Below, piece after piece: positions 45,931 through 57,364 of a stretch of DNA of 64,000 nt; position 1 is the stretch's first letter; each line of letters opens with the position of its first letter. Below the pieces are notes generated by a model. The model was not told the DNA's origin. It saw only the letters and a program-made list of their open reading frames with translations, and ran no database searches. Source of the DNA: Eucommia ulmoides (Eukaryota; Streptophyta; Magnoliopsida; Garryales; Eucommiaceae); assembly GCA_016647705.1 (NCBI GenBank), contig CM028328.1, forward strand, positions 2,877,311 to 2,941,310, in the 5' to 3' direction. The translations under genes and the position numbers were made by a program.

Positions 45931-47097
45931 TCAATTACCTATTTGTACTTACCTTTCATCAATAATTTAAAAAAAATATATAACTTGAGGCAATACTATA
46001 ATACCCTTATATAATATATATTTTTTTTCTATGTTTTCATTTTTTTTACTTCTCCTCTATCTTTGTCATCACCGCTATCACTACCACCATCACTGTTGTT
46101 GCCACCATAAACCCATAGAAACCAATTTTTTCTCACTCATGAATCCATCTCATAACTTGTATGTATATGCGGTGACGAAGCCAAACAATACACAGGGGAA
46201 TCAACCTCCTTACCCCAAACTCGTGCTCAATTTTCAATTTTATCAGTTTAGTTTTTGAAAAAAAAAATAGAATATAATTTTTTTTTTACATAAACTCCTA
46301 GCATTTATTTAAATATGGAGTAAGCATTTAAAATAACGTTTTAACTCTCCCAAATGATTTTCTATATCCGTCACTATCTATATGTTGATCGATTTCGTTT
46401 TGTTGATTATTATTTGTTGTTTAAGTAGATCTTTGTTTGTTTAATTAGTTTTGAATCCTTTGATTTGTATATTGAATAGTGGTGGACAATATTGCACAAT
46501 TTTAATAGGATTTTTTTCATGACACTAAATTTTGCAATTTACTAAGAATCCAACTTACTCGGTACAGTAATTTTTGTAAAAAGTTTAAAAATTCAAATAA
46601 TTTTATCGTAAATCAAAAGTTAATGCAAGTTAAGAAAGTTACTGTAATTTTTTACATGAAAAAATTATAGTTACTTTGATTTTTTAAAAAAATTACAGAA
46701 TCGCATCGATTGCTTGAACAATTTTTTTTTTAACTTTGTAAACTGTTCACCAAGAAACCTTTTTTTTTATACAATTCCTTGTATTATATGAGTTTTGTTT
46801 TGGAGAAAATATGTATTTTATTGGGAGTTTGTTGTGTGACAATTTTTATTTTTTTTTCAAAAATCATAATTCTATTGTAATTCTTTAAATTTATTAATAA
46901 AATTTTAATTAAAAAAAAAAAAAGGTGATTAAGGCAAAAATACTAATTTTAAACTTAAAGATATTTCAACTCATAATTGCAAAATATGACTGACTACAAC
47001 TATTTTCACAATTAAAAAAAAAAAAAAGAAAAAGCAGAGAGAGAGAGAGAGAAAAAGGTCTAAGATTAAAAAACATCTACTAAAGCTAAATATTAGA
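45931..47097. other. AT-rich spacer with one inverted-repeat element
   Basis: About 46550-46765 carries the ATTACAGTAATTTTT-type inverted-repeat family C seen in the GAUT introns. A CATCACYAC-type simple region is at 46060-46110. The remainder is AT-rich with homopolymer runs. No gene is supported. Confidence 0.4.
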
Positions 47098-47170
47098 TGG
47101 AGATGCGGGGTATCGATCCCCGTACCTCTCGCATGCTAAGCGAGCGCTCTACCATCTGAGCTACATCCCC
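47098..47170 (-). tRNA. tRNA-Ala (anticodon AGC)
   Basis: 73-nt cloverleaf on the minus strand. The acceptor stem GGGGATG pairs with CATCTCC and includes the G3-U70 pair that identifies alanine tRNAs; the discriminator base is A. The D arm contains box A (TAGCTCAGATGG), the anticodon stem is CTCGC / GCGAG around TTAGCAT with AGC as anticodon, and the T arm contains box B (GGGATCGATACCCC). No intron and no encoded CCA. The downstream minus-strand side is AT-rich with T-runs that could end polymerase III transcription. Confidence 0.97.
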
Positions 47171-47701
47171 AGATACTACTGTCTCTGATTATTAAAATAT
47201 CAATAACACTCCCATTTCGGATACCAAACTCAGTTGAGTTTTACTCTGATCTTCTACAATGAAACAACTTCAACCCAATTTTTTTTTAGTTAAAATATCA
47301 TTTTAATTCATAAATAGTATTTTGCCAAATAAAATTTTAAAGTTATACTCTCCTAACCAAATAAATTAGGTATTAATATTTTATTTTTAATTTTGGCTAA
47401 GTAAATATTTACTTAGTAGATTGAAGTAAATAATATTTATATTGAATAGACAAATCGGTGGTTAATTTTTTTTTATCAATTTTCAGTTAACTTCTTCACT
47501 TTAGTTAAAAATGACTCTTTCGATAGATATTAAGTAAAATGGCTATGATGATGATTTTTGGAGTTGAAACTTAATTTTTAAAGTTTAATTAACCAATATG
47601 ATAAATATACCATTTGACTCTTGATAAATTAGAATTGCTCTAAATGCATCTCTATTTCTACTCTCCTTTAAGGGTCCAATTAGAGATACGAAGAGAAATG
47701 A

Positions 47702-47771
<70 letters not shown>

Positions 47772-48080
47772 AAGAAGGAGAGGAATGTAATTTTTTTTCA
47801 TAAAAAATACTGGTCTTATCGCCCTAGGCAAGAGACGTCATCCCTTTCATAGGATAGGCTAGTTCCCTGAGTTTAAGATAGATGGTCATTCTAAAATAAG
47901 AAGGGTCTTGGCTTGACTTCGTATGTCCACATCTCGTCAAGAAGAAAGAGCAAGAAACAATAGGAGATTCTTAGATGCCAATCTCTACGATATAGGAAAA
48001 TACTCTCATTAAAAGAAAATAAAGTAACGTATAACTATTACAATATGTACTCTTTTATGAAAGGAAAAAGAACTTAGGTA
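47171..48080. other. Spacer with a compound microsatellite
   Basis: A compound microsatellite lies at about 47702-47771: (AT)n, then (GT)n, then (GA)n. The stretch 47800-48010 is compositionally distinct (less AT-rich, few homopolymers), suggesting imported or decayed sequence, but I recognise no gene or element in it. Confidence 0.5.
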
Positions 48081-48091
48081 TTATTTCTAAA

Positions 48092-49673
48092 GGTTTATAC
48101 CAAAGACCTCTTCTATCTTTTACCTTTAAATTAGAAACTTCCTATTTCATTTGACAAATACCAAACACCTCCCTATACTTTTACAATTACAACCATCTAC
48201 CTCTCTTGTCAGTGAACAGTCGTTGACACAAAATTATTATTGACAAAAATACCCTCAAAATCATTTAATTTCAATAAAATGACATAAATACCCTTTCTTA
48301 ATTTAAATTATTGGACAAATATGCCTTTTCTATTTCTTTAATCTTCATTTTTTTTTCCAGACTGAATTCAAAAGCCTCCGATGTAATTTTCCCCCCCTTC
48401 AATTAAATGACAAAAACTCGAACCCCAGCGTCATCGTCGCCTAGAGCAAATTGTCTCCGTTGATCACCTTTCGTTTCTCTCTTGGACACTTGTCGGAGGC
48501 TTCCCTGATGATGAAGTTGGTGAACTCCGACAAGCATTCATGAACTGTCTCCTTTGCATCCTTCGAGATCTTCGTGTTCGCCGGCAATGTTTTTTTCACG
48601 ATCCTTCTCACGTTGGTGATCGACAACAGCTTGTTCTGCTCCTTCGGGGACAGCTCACCGTCGCGGCTGTTTGTGCTATGTCCTCCAGACTCGTTATCTG
48701 AATCCGCAATTAAATTCGAGAATTGAGCTTCTTTGATGTCGAAGGAAGCTAAAAAATCCAAGGTATCGGTTTCCTTTTTGTTGAATATCTACCTATATCT
48801 GCACTAAAATCAGAAAACTCTGATCGATTATGAACGGATCGAGAGAAATTAGGACTAGTAGATTCTAATGTTCCAGAGAGCAATTAATTGGATATTCTGA
48901 AAATGATAGGTTTCGATCCATTCAAAAAACGAGAAGATAATCAAAAGATTGAAATCTAAAGCTCAGAGAGCAATCGAAACCAAGCAATCTCCGACGGCTA
49001 CGATGGTGAAGGCTACGGGGCGTAAATTAAGTCAAAAACAAAAATGAAAATAAAATTGAAGAGACGATAAAATCAAATCTAGACATCAAGCCTTCAATTC
49101 TAAGCATATATGCATCAAATCTGAAGATACAAAAAACGGCAAAAAAAAAAAAAAAAACACATAACGATGCGAAATCAAAGAAATCAGTAGAGAAGAAGAA
49201 ACCTAATGAATCGAGGAAGCCAATTGATGATGAAGCAGATCTCGAAAACTCTCGTAGCAGCAAGAATGAAAATTAATTTTGGCAAAAGGATTTCAACCGT
49301 AATGGCGAGGAAGTAGATTGATGATGAAGCAGATCTAGAAAACTCTCGTTGCGGCGAGAAAGTTGATTAATGATGAAGCAGATTTCAACGTCGACAACCT
49401 TGAGCCTCTCTTTGTCTCTCTCTCAAACGTCTCTCTCTCAAACGCAATGAAGAAGAATGAGCAAAAGATTTTTAGCAAATGAAGAACATTTGGGTAAATT
49501 GGTAATTTTGCTTGGAATTTTTTTAATTGTATAATATCTGATAAAAAATTTAAGGGTAAAATGATATTTTCACACAAAAATATTAGTCAATAGAATTGAT
49601 TGGTATTTGTTAAATGACAGGAGAAGTTTTTGATATAAAGGTAAAAGACTAAAGAAGTATTTGGTATAAATCC
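48092..49673. mobile_element. Mutator-like element carrying an NF-YB fragment (candidate Pack-MULE)
   Basis: 1582 bp bounded by imperfect terminal inverted repeats of about 80 bp: the left starts GGTTTATACCAAAGACC, the right read inward starts GGATTTATACCAAATACTTC. Both continue through CTTTTACCTTTA, AAACTTC and CAAATACCAA. The flanks are perfect 11-bp repeats TTATTTCTAAA (48081-48091 and 49674-49684). Long TIRs with 9-11-bp duplications are the Mutator signature. Inside are a gene fragment (48408-48761) and a direct repeat of about 55 bp (49213-49266 and 49306-49360, third partial near 49366). No MURA transposase is present. Confidence 0.82.
48408..48761 (-). pseudogene. NF-YB (CCAAT-binding, histone-fold) fragment with a premature stop
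   Basis: Minus-strand frame of 106 codons from ATG at 48761. Residues 44-106 match the first half of the NF-YB histone-fold: [60 protein letters not shown]. In functional NF-YB the next residue is Trp (NGDDLLWAM-LGFE). Here the codon is TAG, and after it the same frame reads ATMTLGFE before the similarity ends. So the gene is broken at the Trp and also lacks the last helix. A Glu/Asp/Ser-rich N-terminus precedes the domain. NF-YB pairs with NF-YC and NF-YA on CCAAT boxes; this copy should not make a complete histone fold. Confidence 0.85.
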
Positions 49674-49917
49674 TTATTTCTAAATTATGAATTTTTTTCA
49701 TATATTGATTTCTAATTTCAATTTCAATCTTCAAATTCCGTGCTTATAGACACCAAAATCTTTATTTTTTCTATTTTCCCCCAAAATCTTTTCAATTTGG
49801 AGATAAAATTCTCTTTTTATACCGAACAAAACAAAAAAAAATTACTCTCCACTTTTCTTTCTTTTCTCTTCTTTCTTGCTCTATAAAAATACCAAACAAA
49901 AAAAATAAAGAGAAAAC

Positions 49918-50483
49918 TAGGGCCCGTTTGGTAACCGTTTCCATCCCATTCCCAGATTTTTTAGATTTCTGTTTGGAAATAATGTTTGATAATTTTTGTT
50001 CCCGTTCCCATTCCATTTCCATTTGAGAATTGTGCCCACTTTTTTTTTTTTTTTTAAGAAATAAGAAACAAAAAGAATTTGTTTCTCATTATTCCCATTT
50101 CATTCCTAAAAAATTAAAGAGGGCCACCGCCATTGTTCATCCGCCGTCCGCAACCATCTCCAGCAACCGTCACCGGCCACTTCCGGCATCGCCGACCGCC
50201 CACCATCCGGCAACTTCCGGCGGCGCCGGCCAACCACCGTCAGCTATCCACTAGTCACCGTCCGGCCAAAACAAAAAAAAATGTTCTCAAAATAAAAAAA
50301 AAATAAATTTAATTTTAGATTAAAATCATTATCAAACGCGATTCTGTTCTCAAAACAAAAAAAAATTACCGTTACCAAATATGATTCTACTTCTAAGAAG
50401 AAAACATAATTTTTATCCTATCCTATCCCATCCCATTTTTATCTCACTACATGGAAACAAAAATGGTTACCAAACGCTACCTA
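49918..50483. mobile_element. Family A-related MITE with very GC-rich core
   Basis: The left end is AGGGCCCGTTTGGTAACCG and the right end read inward is AGGTAGCGTTTGGTAACC. The centre (50120-50270) is unusually GC-rich (CCGCCGTCCGCAACC, CGGCGGCGCCGGCC) within otherwise AT-rich arms. It resembles the GGTGGCCGGCGGG centre of family A. The GC-rich core creates an apparent small open frame that is not a gene. Confidence 0.6.
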
Positions 50484-51588
50484 ACAATTGTCTCTCAAAA
50501 CTAACAAATGTCTCTCCTCAATCTCTCCTCGAGTGACCTTGCATTTGAACCGCTAGAATAGAATAAAATGATAGTAGAATTGAAATTACCATCACATTGT
50601 AATAAAATAATCATCGTCATTCATATGTATGGTAACAAAAATGATTCAACATAGTATTGAAATAGAAGTCACCGGTAGTGAAAATCAACATCAACTAAAC
50701 TTCGTCATTAATGGTGAGAACTGACAAGAATGATTCTATTTTTATTTTATTTTTTGGACGAAAAAAATAAAACTTAATCTCATATATTTAAAATTAATTA
50801 ATACCAAATTAATTTATAATTTGATTCATCCATTTTTTTCCAAGTAAAAACAAAAGAACAAATGATTATTACCATGATCATTCCAAACCCGTGTCATTTT
50901 AGAACATCTCCAACAACAGTGCCATCCCAAACTCGTGTGTCATCTTCATTTTGACTACTTGGAACCCAAAAAAGGCATCCGGTGAGCCATTTTGGCACAA
51001 GTGGTCTATCTCTTCCTAATTTGGGGGAAGAGACCAAGAGAGATTCTTTCTATTTCTCCTCCTTCCTATTCCCTTCAAAATTTCCAAGAGAAAACCCAAC
51101 AATTTTCTCTTGTCCTCTATCCATTTCTACATATCCAAACAGACCCTCAAAATCTAGTAACCTTTCTCAACACAAAATCCAACTAAAATAGCATTTGCTA
51201 GCACAAAACTAGAGAAATGTAAAGTTTACTAGAATTTGTACTTTTTGTTAGAAATTGCAAAAATCAGTAAAATAGTTAGAAATTCAAACATGGATAATGA
51301 ACTGAAATTATCCCACAAACAGAATTAGCCTAATTCAGTATCATATTCCGCAGTTCAGCATGCAAATCATGAAAAAAGAAGCCAAAAATGGAAAATCATG
51401 CACACCCATGTTGATCAAAGAACCAGAAATTTGTTTTTATATTCACACTAATAACGAAAACCCTAACAACAGATGCAGATGAAGAAACCCTGAATAAAAA
51501 AAAAAAACCTAATTAGAACTTCTAAAGAACACTATTCAAAATGCAAAACGAAATCACTTTCTCACATCAGATTTCTTCCTCCTTCTCC
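50484..51588. other. Spacer downstream of H2A
   Basis: AT-rich spacer containing a lone Harbinger-type terminus (GAACATCTCCAACAACAG near 50902) without a partner. 51430-51588 is probably the H2A 3' UTR. No stem-loop of the animal histone type is seen, as expected for plant histone mRNAs, which are polyadenylated. Confidence 0.4.
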
Positions 51589-52110
51589 TTAATCTTCATC
51601 GGCGGAAGGCTTAGATGAGCCAGTCTTCTTCGGGAGAAGGAGGTTGTGGATATTCGGCATCACGCCACCGTTGGCGATGGTGACGTCGCCGAGAAGCTTG
51701 CTCAATTCCTCGTCGTTCCTCACGGCCAATTGGATGTGTCTAGGCACAATTCTGGTCTTCTTGTTGTCCCTCGCGGCGTTTCCGGCCAACTCGAGAACCT
51801 ATTTAGACGAAATCACAGCAGAAATTAAACTCTTGTTTTGGGATTCGAAACCCTAGAAATTGGGGATTCGATTGAAATCGTGAAATTGAGACGTGGAAAG
51901 TTGGGGGAAAACGAGGATTACCTCAGCGGCCAGGTATTCGAGGACGGCAGCGAGGTAAACGGGAGCTCCGGCACCAACACGCTCGGCGTACTTTCCGGCT
52001 TTGAGGAACCTTGCGATACGGCCGACGGGGAACTGGAGTCCGGCCTTGCTACTCCGAGATTGGGCCTTCTTCGACGCTCCAGATCCTAGGGTTTTGCCTC
52101 TTCCGGCCAT
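51589..52110 (-). CDS. Histone H2A (canonical, replication-type)
   Basis: Two exons, 52110-51922 and 51798-51589, give 132 aa. The sequence shows the H2A N-tail ([20 protein letters not shown]), the fold with [52 protein letters not shown] and [20 protein letters not shown], then [16 protein letters not shown] and a short acidic tail. The tail lacks the SQ(E/D)phi motif of H2A.X and the SPKK motifs of H2A.W, and the body lacks H2A.Z features; it is therefore a canonical H2A of the Arabidopsis HTA1/HTA2/HTA10/HTA13 type. Such H2As form nucleosomes and are expressed mainly in S phase. The intron position, after LAAE, is as I recall for plant H2A genes. Confidence 0.97.
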
Positions 52111-52210
52111 TGAAATTCCAGAGGAAAATTACCGGCGAATCGGAGAGAGACAAACAGAGAACAACACGAAGATAATCGGAGTTGAAACAAGCAATGAGTC
52201 GGTTTTTGTG

Positions 52211-52266
52211 TTTATATAGGGACAGGGGAATCGAAATTGGACCAATCAATTCGAACTACACGGATC
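52211..52266 (-). promoter_or_regulatory. H2A promoter elements
   Basis: On the minus strand a TATATAAA box lies at 52218-52211, about 100 bp upstream of the ATG. Further upstream are an inverted CCAAT box (CCAAT on the plus strand, 52242-52246) and CACGGATC (52259-52266), one base off the CGCGGATC octamer known from plant histone promoters. The latter two assignments are by similarity only. Confidence 0.55.
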
Positions 52267-52299
52267 GTGATCTCCAGCCGTCAATTTCAAAGAAGAATG

Positions 52300-55110
52300 G
52301 ACGGCTAGATCGTGTCTTTGACTAGTTTAGCCGCTAATCTGTGTGAATTGGTGTGCTGTTGGGTCAGGCCCAAATATTTTATATTAATTATGTTTAGGCC
52401 CAAAAATTTTGGGCCATTGGGAAAAGCCCATACATGGCCCACCAAAAGCTGCCCTTACTCCAATGCTTCAAATTCTTCCAAACTCAATTAGGTTGTATTC
52501 GGTTGCATATATAAATCTAAATATTTATAAGTGTTTATTTCGAATTTCAATGATGTGCTCCCTCTGTGTTGGTTTGAGTTTGGACTTGTTGATGTCTAAA
52601 ATTGGACACCAACGGATGAAGAGAGATTTACTAGGGTGGGCTCTAAGCTGGCAGTTGTGATATGTGACTTGATTAGTTGGAAAGCATTATAGTCTTGTTA
52701 ATGACCTCACGTCCTAAACAAGTGACTTGTTCGGATCATCCCCTACGAAAGACCTCTGGCGTGAGAATAAATCTAGAGGGATAACATAACAGATATTGTA
52801 GAGTGCTCAAAATGCCCATTACTTAGAATGAAATAATTTGGTGGATTTATTAGAGATTTGGTAGGTCTCATTCTAGAACCATGGCCTAAGTCGGAGAAGA
52901 GGAGGTCACTATTATTTGGCAATCAAAATACCAGTAGGAGGGATTCATAGTGGCGAGGAAATGATGGGCCCGAGGAGATGGGGTAGGGTCTGAGCCCCTA
53001 CACTAATAAGATGGTTAGATGAAGAGAGAGAGAGAGAGCTCTACACTCGACTATATATATCAAGCCGATAATGGGGGCTCACTCAGTCTTAGGTCGTAGG
53101 TTAGCAAGGGGAGCTCACTTGTTTGTAGCCTAACAAGTCTACAAGCCCGCTTAGACGCGCATGTCAGCCATCAGGGAAAGTGCATAGGATATTTTCATTC
53201 GTTGACCAGGAAATGGGGTCAACATGCATGTCATATACGATGGAATGAGATAGATCCCATTCTAACCCCCACTTGGGCACTTGGCCCAATATGAGTAGGA
53301 TCACTCAACCAGGCTTTATAAAAAACAAGAGTCATAGTGGATTTAAAATTGTAACCCTCCCTCCCCATTGTTCTATCTCCGATTAAACACTAGAACATGC
53401 AGCCGATAATGAAGACACACATATATATATATAAAGTGTGTAGTGAGGGATCTTTCTAGGTAGGCCCCTACAGGAAGCCACTTTAGCCGAAAGTTCTGAA
53501 TAAAAAAGCAACTTGACCGAAGGTTCAGGATCTACAATTGAAGTGAACGTCAAACGAGGGTTCGTAAGGAACAGAATCCACAGCTACTGCCACCGTTGCC
53601 TCTGATATCGCCAACATAGGATGAAAAACAGACTTCAAATAAAGTACTCTCCTCACCGTAATGGGGCCGAATGACATTACTTTGGTTGCATAAACCTTGA
53701 TGGGAGTAGTAATGAAAACCATCTTCGTTCTATCTTCTGTCCTATCTTGATGCAACGATCAGTCATGAGATCCTCTCCTTCATGGACTGTTATTTCCCAG
53801 TGGGTCCGAGGATGGTCTTCTTGGTTGACTAAAGGTTGGTGACTAGCTTCCTCTTTTTTATGTGATTTGCTGTCATTTGCAGCCAAGGACACTGCATTTC
53901 CAGGTGCCGGTAATCAAGTTCATGGCCATTCATTTCCTGTTTTGCTCGGTACTTTGGCCTTCTCTTCAGCTAGCCTACTAAGGGTAAAGTAGGGTAGGGG
54001 AACAAACCTCCCCATTTGGTCAGAGATTGTAGCTCTCAGTCAATTATAGAATTCTCTAGACGGGATAGGGTGTAGGCACGGGTGGGGGGAAACCATAAAA
54101 GCATTAGCGCTCTTTCCATCCCATAGTTTCATCTCCAGTTGAGACCTCTATTGTTTTTCTAAGTATACACTAAAGTGATATCAACGACAGGTAGACAGAC
54201 AAGCAGCAAGTCAAGTGACAGGGCAAGAAACCAGCCAACAGCTTTAATTAGACAAAGCAAGTCACCGCAGATTTCACGCTTTTCTTAGTTGTGTGGTAGA
54301 GGATGAAGCACAACGATTTTCGCTCTAAAAGCGCCTAAAAGTAAGCTAAAGCATTGTGCTAGCAGAAACCTGCTGTTATTCCTTCGTGAATGACTTCTTC
54401 CGATTAACAACTCTCAGTCAGTTAGGAGAAGGAAAACAAAGGAACTTCGAGCTTTGCGCAAAAGAAAAGAGGTGCCTAAGAAAGCATGCGATGGTAAAGA
54501 AAAGAGGAAAGATAAGTTGTCTTATTAATAGGGTCAATTACAGACTCATAAAGAAAAATCAGAACGTGTAACCGAATGGTGGTTTACGAAATTCGGGAAT
54601 CAAAACCTCATCTCAGAAGCTAGGTAGGCAGCTAGGGAGCATTCCATATCGTCAGGAGCTTCGAACGAGATGGAGACTTGGTTGCTGGCTAACAAGAGTC
54701 ATGATATTGAGAAGACGAATCCTTTGTATTATCGGTGGAAGGCTACCTAGCTACTTTTCGATAGATCGCCAGCAGACATTAGCTCATTTGTTCCAATCAG
54801 AGCTGCTCAAAATCTTCCATCCAATGGGATGGAGCTTGGGAGGTTTGGAAGGGGGGAGTTCGTCTGCTCACAATTGGGCAGGTCAACAAAGGGAGCTCGC
54901 CTGTTTGTAGGTCGACCACGAGAGCTTGCATGGTCATAAGTTAGTATAGGTTCGCATGGAGCTCAACCTCTCAACTTGAGAGAGGGATCTAATCGATTAG
55001 GATTGGGTCTCGCCTTCAACGATACGGTCAATTGCCCTTCATCGTGAGGTTGCAAAAGCCCTCCATTCCTTGACACATGGTGAGGTCGAATTTTCCCCGT
55101 ATCAGGATTG
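52300..55110. other. Unassigned low-repeat region, decayed transposon or organelle-derived
   Basis: Composition changes here: fewer homopolymers and more balanced base content than the rest. GGGAGCTCACTTGTTTGTAG (53110-53129) and GGGAGCTCGCCTGTTTGTAG (about 54891-54910) are near-identical direct repeats 1.8 kb apart. Minus-strand frames at 53525-53892 could be remains of a coding region but show no domain I know. 54180-54720 resembles plant mitochondrial intergenic sequence in style. No gene is supported. Confidence 0.3.
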
Positions 55111-55559
55111 ATATTAGGTTTTTTTTTTTCCCCCTCAAATTTTTATTCTTTTTGTAAGTATTAATTTGTTAATTGTGGTAGCACCTTCTCTTTTTTTTAT
55201 TTTTTTCATAATTTATATAATTTTAACGAATTTAAAAATATATATTCAACATTAATTAGCATAAAATTAATAAACTCAATCGAGTTGATATTAAATTAAT
55301 GCAAAATAAGTTGAAAATTTGAATTATTGAACTCTTCTTCTCAAACTAGGGTTTAGGGTTCTTCCTTTTACAAAACATATTTTTATGGTTGTTTTTATTT
55401 CCTTTTAAATAATAACAACAAATTCGAAAACTTAGTCCTTGCAATCCCCAACCAAACAACATGTGCTTGCATTTAATGGCTTGATTCTTGCATTATATCA
55501 TTTACATGTACCAACAACTCCTGTAGTTTGTGTGGTTCCAAAAATATGGGAAAATTATA

Positions 55560-55875
55560 TTTTGAGCTTTTTGCACTTTGTACCCCTGAAGTTTCCCAAA
55601 AGATCTCAATTTAGCCCTTATCCTTTTAATACATTAAATCTTAAAGTATTTAAATCGTGTCAAGTTAGTTCTTGCATCATTTTATATGAAGAAATTCGCC
55701 CATGTAGATGATTCTTTGTTTGACAAATGACTGATTTTCATCATATAACGGAGTTATCGATTTTGACTAACTTGACATAATTTAGATAATTTGAGGTTTA
55801 ATATGTTCAAATTGAAATTAAAAGGACTAAAGTGGAATTTTTCTAAACTTCAGCCGTGCAAAGTGCAAAAACTCA
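55560..55875. mobile_element. Family B DNA element, copy
   Basis: Ends of the type TTTTTGCACTTTGTACCCC (left) and, inverted, GAGTTTTTGCACTTTGCACG (right). The interior has TGTTCAAATTGAAATTAAAAG and GGACTAAAGTGGAATTTTT, as in 9382-9665 and 61885-62125. It is non-coding. Confidence 0.55.
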
Positions 55876-56266
55876 TTTATCAAATTACACATTTGATCCC
55901 TTAAGTTTTACTTTTTTTTTTTCAATTCTGTAAAATTTAAAATGTTAATGATTTTGAACAAAAAATAATGTATGCTTAGTCAATAAATGTATTTGTCAAT
56001 TTCAGTATTCCACTAAACCTATGACGTTTTCTGCTAACATCTATTCGGTATTCTTTTTTTCAGTTTTTAGAAAAATCGTTATTTAAATGAAAATAACTTA
56101 GCTTTTTGTGAAGTCATAAAATGACACAAATATAGTCATTTCAAGATTACATGTTGAGTAAAACTAGTTTTTCATTCAAAATTATTAACAAATGTGATTG
56201 AAATAAATATGGAGTACAAATAAAAAACAATGGCATTTGGTTTATGGATTTGGGATCTTGTAATTT

Positions 56267-56297
<31 letters not shown>

Positions 56298-57360
56298 CCT
56301 ATGAAAAGTCATTTATATGCATGCCTATTGTTTTTAGTTAAAATATCCAAGCTTGATTTCGTGTTGCCAAACGTCAATTTTACATTTTGAAGAAAAAATT
56401 CTATGTATAGGTTTTATTGGGGTTTTTACACTCAATATCCCAAAAGTTTTACTATTTTTTCACTTTGGTCCTTATAATTTTAATTTCAATACATACCACC
56501 CTAAAATTTTATAATCATCTCATTTCAGTCCAAATTAATATTTTCATTATAATTTGGGAGGATAAATGATGTAGTTCGGAAATGGTAATACAGTGAATTT
56601 ATGGTTTTGTACCTGTCAGCCTCCTTTTCCTTGCCCCCAAAGGTCCCTGCACAAATTCTTAGCACGTGGGGTGGATCCCGGTGAAAAATCTCTGGCATAA
56701 GACTAAGTATTTGACTGGAGAAAAAGGTGCAAAACTGAACACAAGGGTGCTTGTCGAATTATGCGTAGTGAATTCAGTGTCAAGTGGCGCGTGTAATCTT
56801 GCATACCTGGGTTCACGCTTACTCGGGTATTTATGCAGTTCTTCATCAGGAATGTAGAGAGAAGAAGTGCTTAGTCACCAAATCCGTTATGGCGCAATGA
56901 TTGCTATGTTATTTCTGCGTCCTAAACGCCAAGCGAAATATTCTTTGGCGATTTGTTGGTGACTCACCTTGCCACTAAGCACCGCACTTGACCATGCCCG
57001 CAGGCTCGGTCCTTAGGCAAGTCCTGGGCTTCTAGCGCCCACGGACTTCCTCAAATGCGTCGCTTTCCCCTTAGGGGCTTGAGCCTACTAATGGTGATGG
57101 GACTGGTCCCAAGAGTTTTGGGCATAACTTGAGTCCCTTTTTGCAGGTTTCTTGGGCTTTCTCACTAGGTGGCCCATGACCAAATCTACCACTATCAATA
57201 AACAATCAATTATAGTGCACCCAACTACTTTTAAGGGAATTTTATGAACGTTTTCGCTCTCTTTATTTCTCCCTTAGAATTTTTCTTCAATATATATTAG
57301 CTTTTGGGATAAAAAGAAAATGGAAAGAAAAGATAAGGTTGGAATTGACTATAAAGCTTC
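55876..57360. other. Spacer with an unrecognised GC-richer block
   Basis: 55876-56580 is AT-rich. 56590-57190 is richer in GC and reads like part of a transposon LTR or a non-coding repeat (GACTCACCTTGCCACTAAGC, CCTTAGGCAAGTCCTGGGC). I found no open frame longer than about 60 codons and no terminal repeats. 57200-57360 is AT-rich. Confidence 0.3.
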
Positions 57361-57364
57361 TTTA

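Noticed and set aside
47800..48010. Possible plastid DNA insertion
   Set aside because: Composition suggested organelle DNA, but I could not place it in any plastid gene I know, so no feature was called beyond noting the change.
50030..50254. 74-codon Pro/His/Ser-rich plus-strand frame
   Set aside because: Falls in the GC-rich core of a MITE (49918-50483); low complexity, no splice partners.
53525..53892. Two overlapping minus-strand frames
   Set aside because: Possibly one decayed protein, but I recognise no family, there is no plausible start or exon structure, and the region looks like repeat remains.
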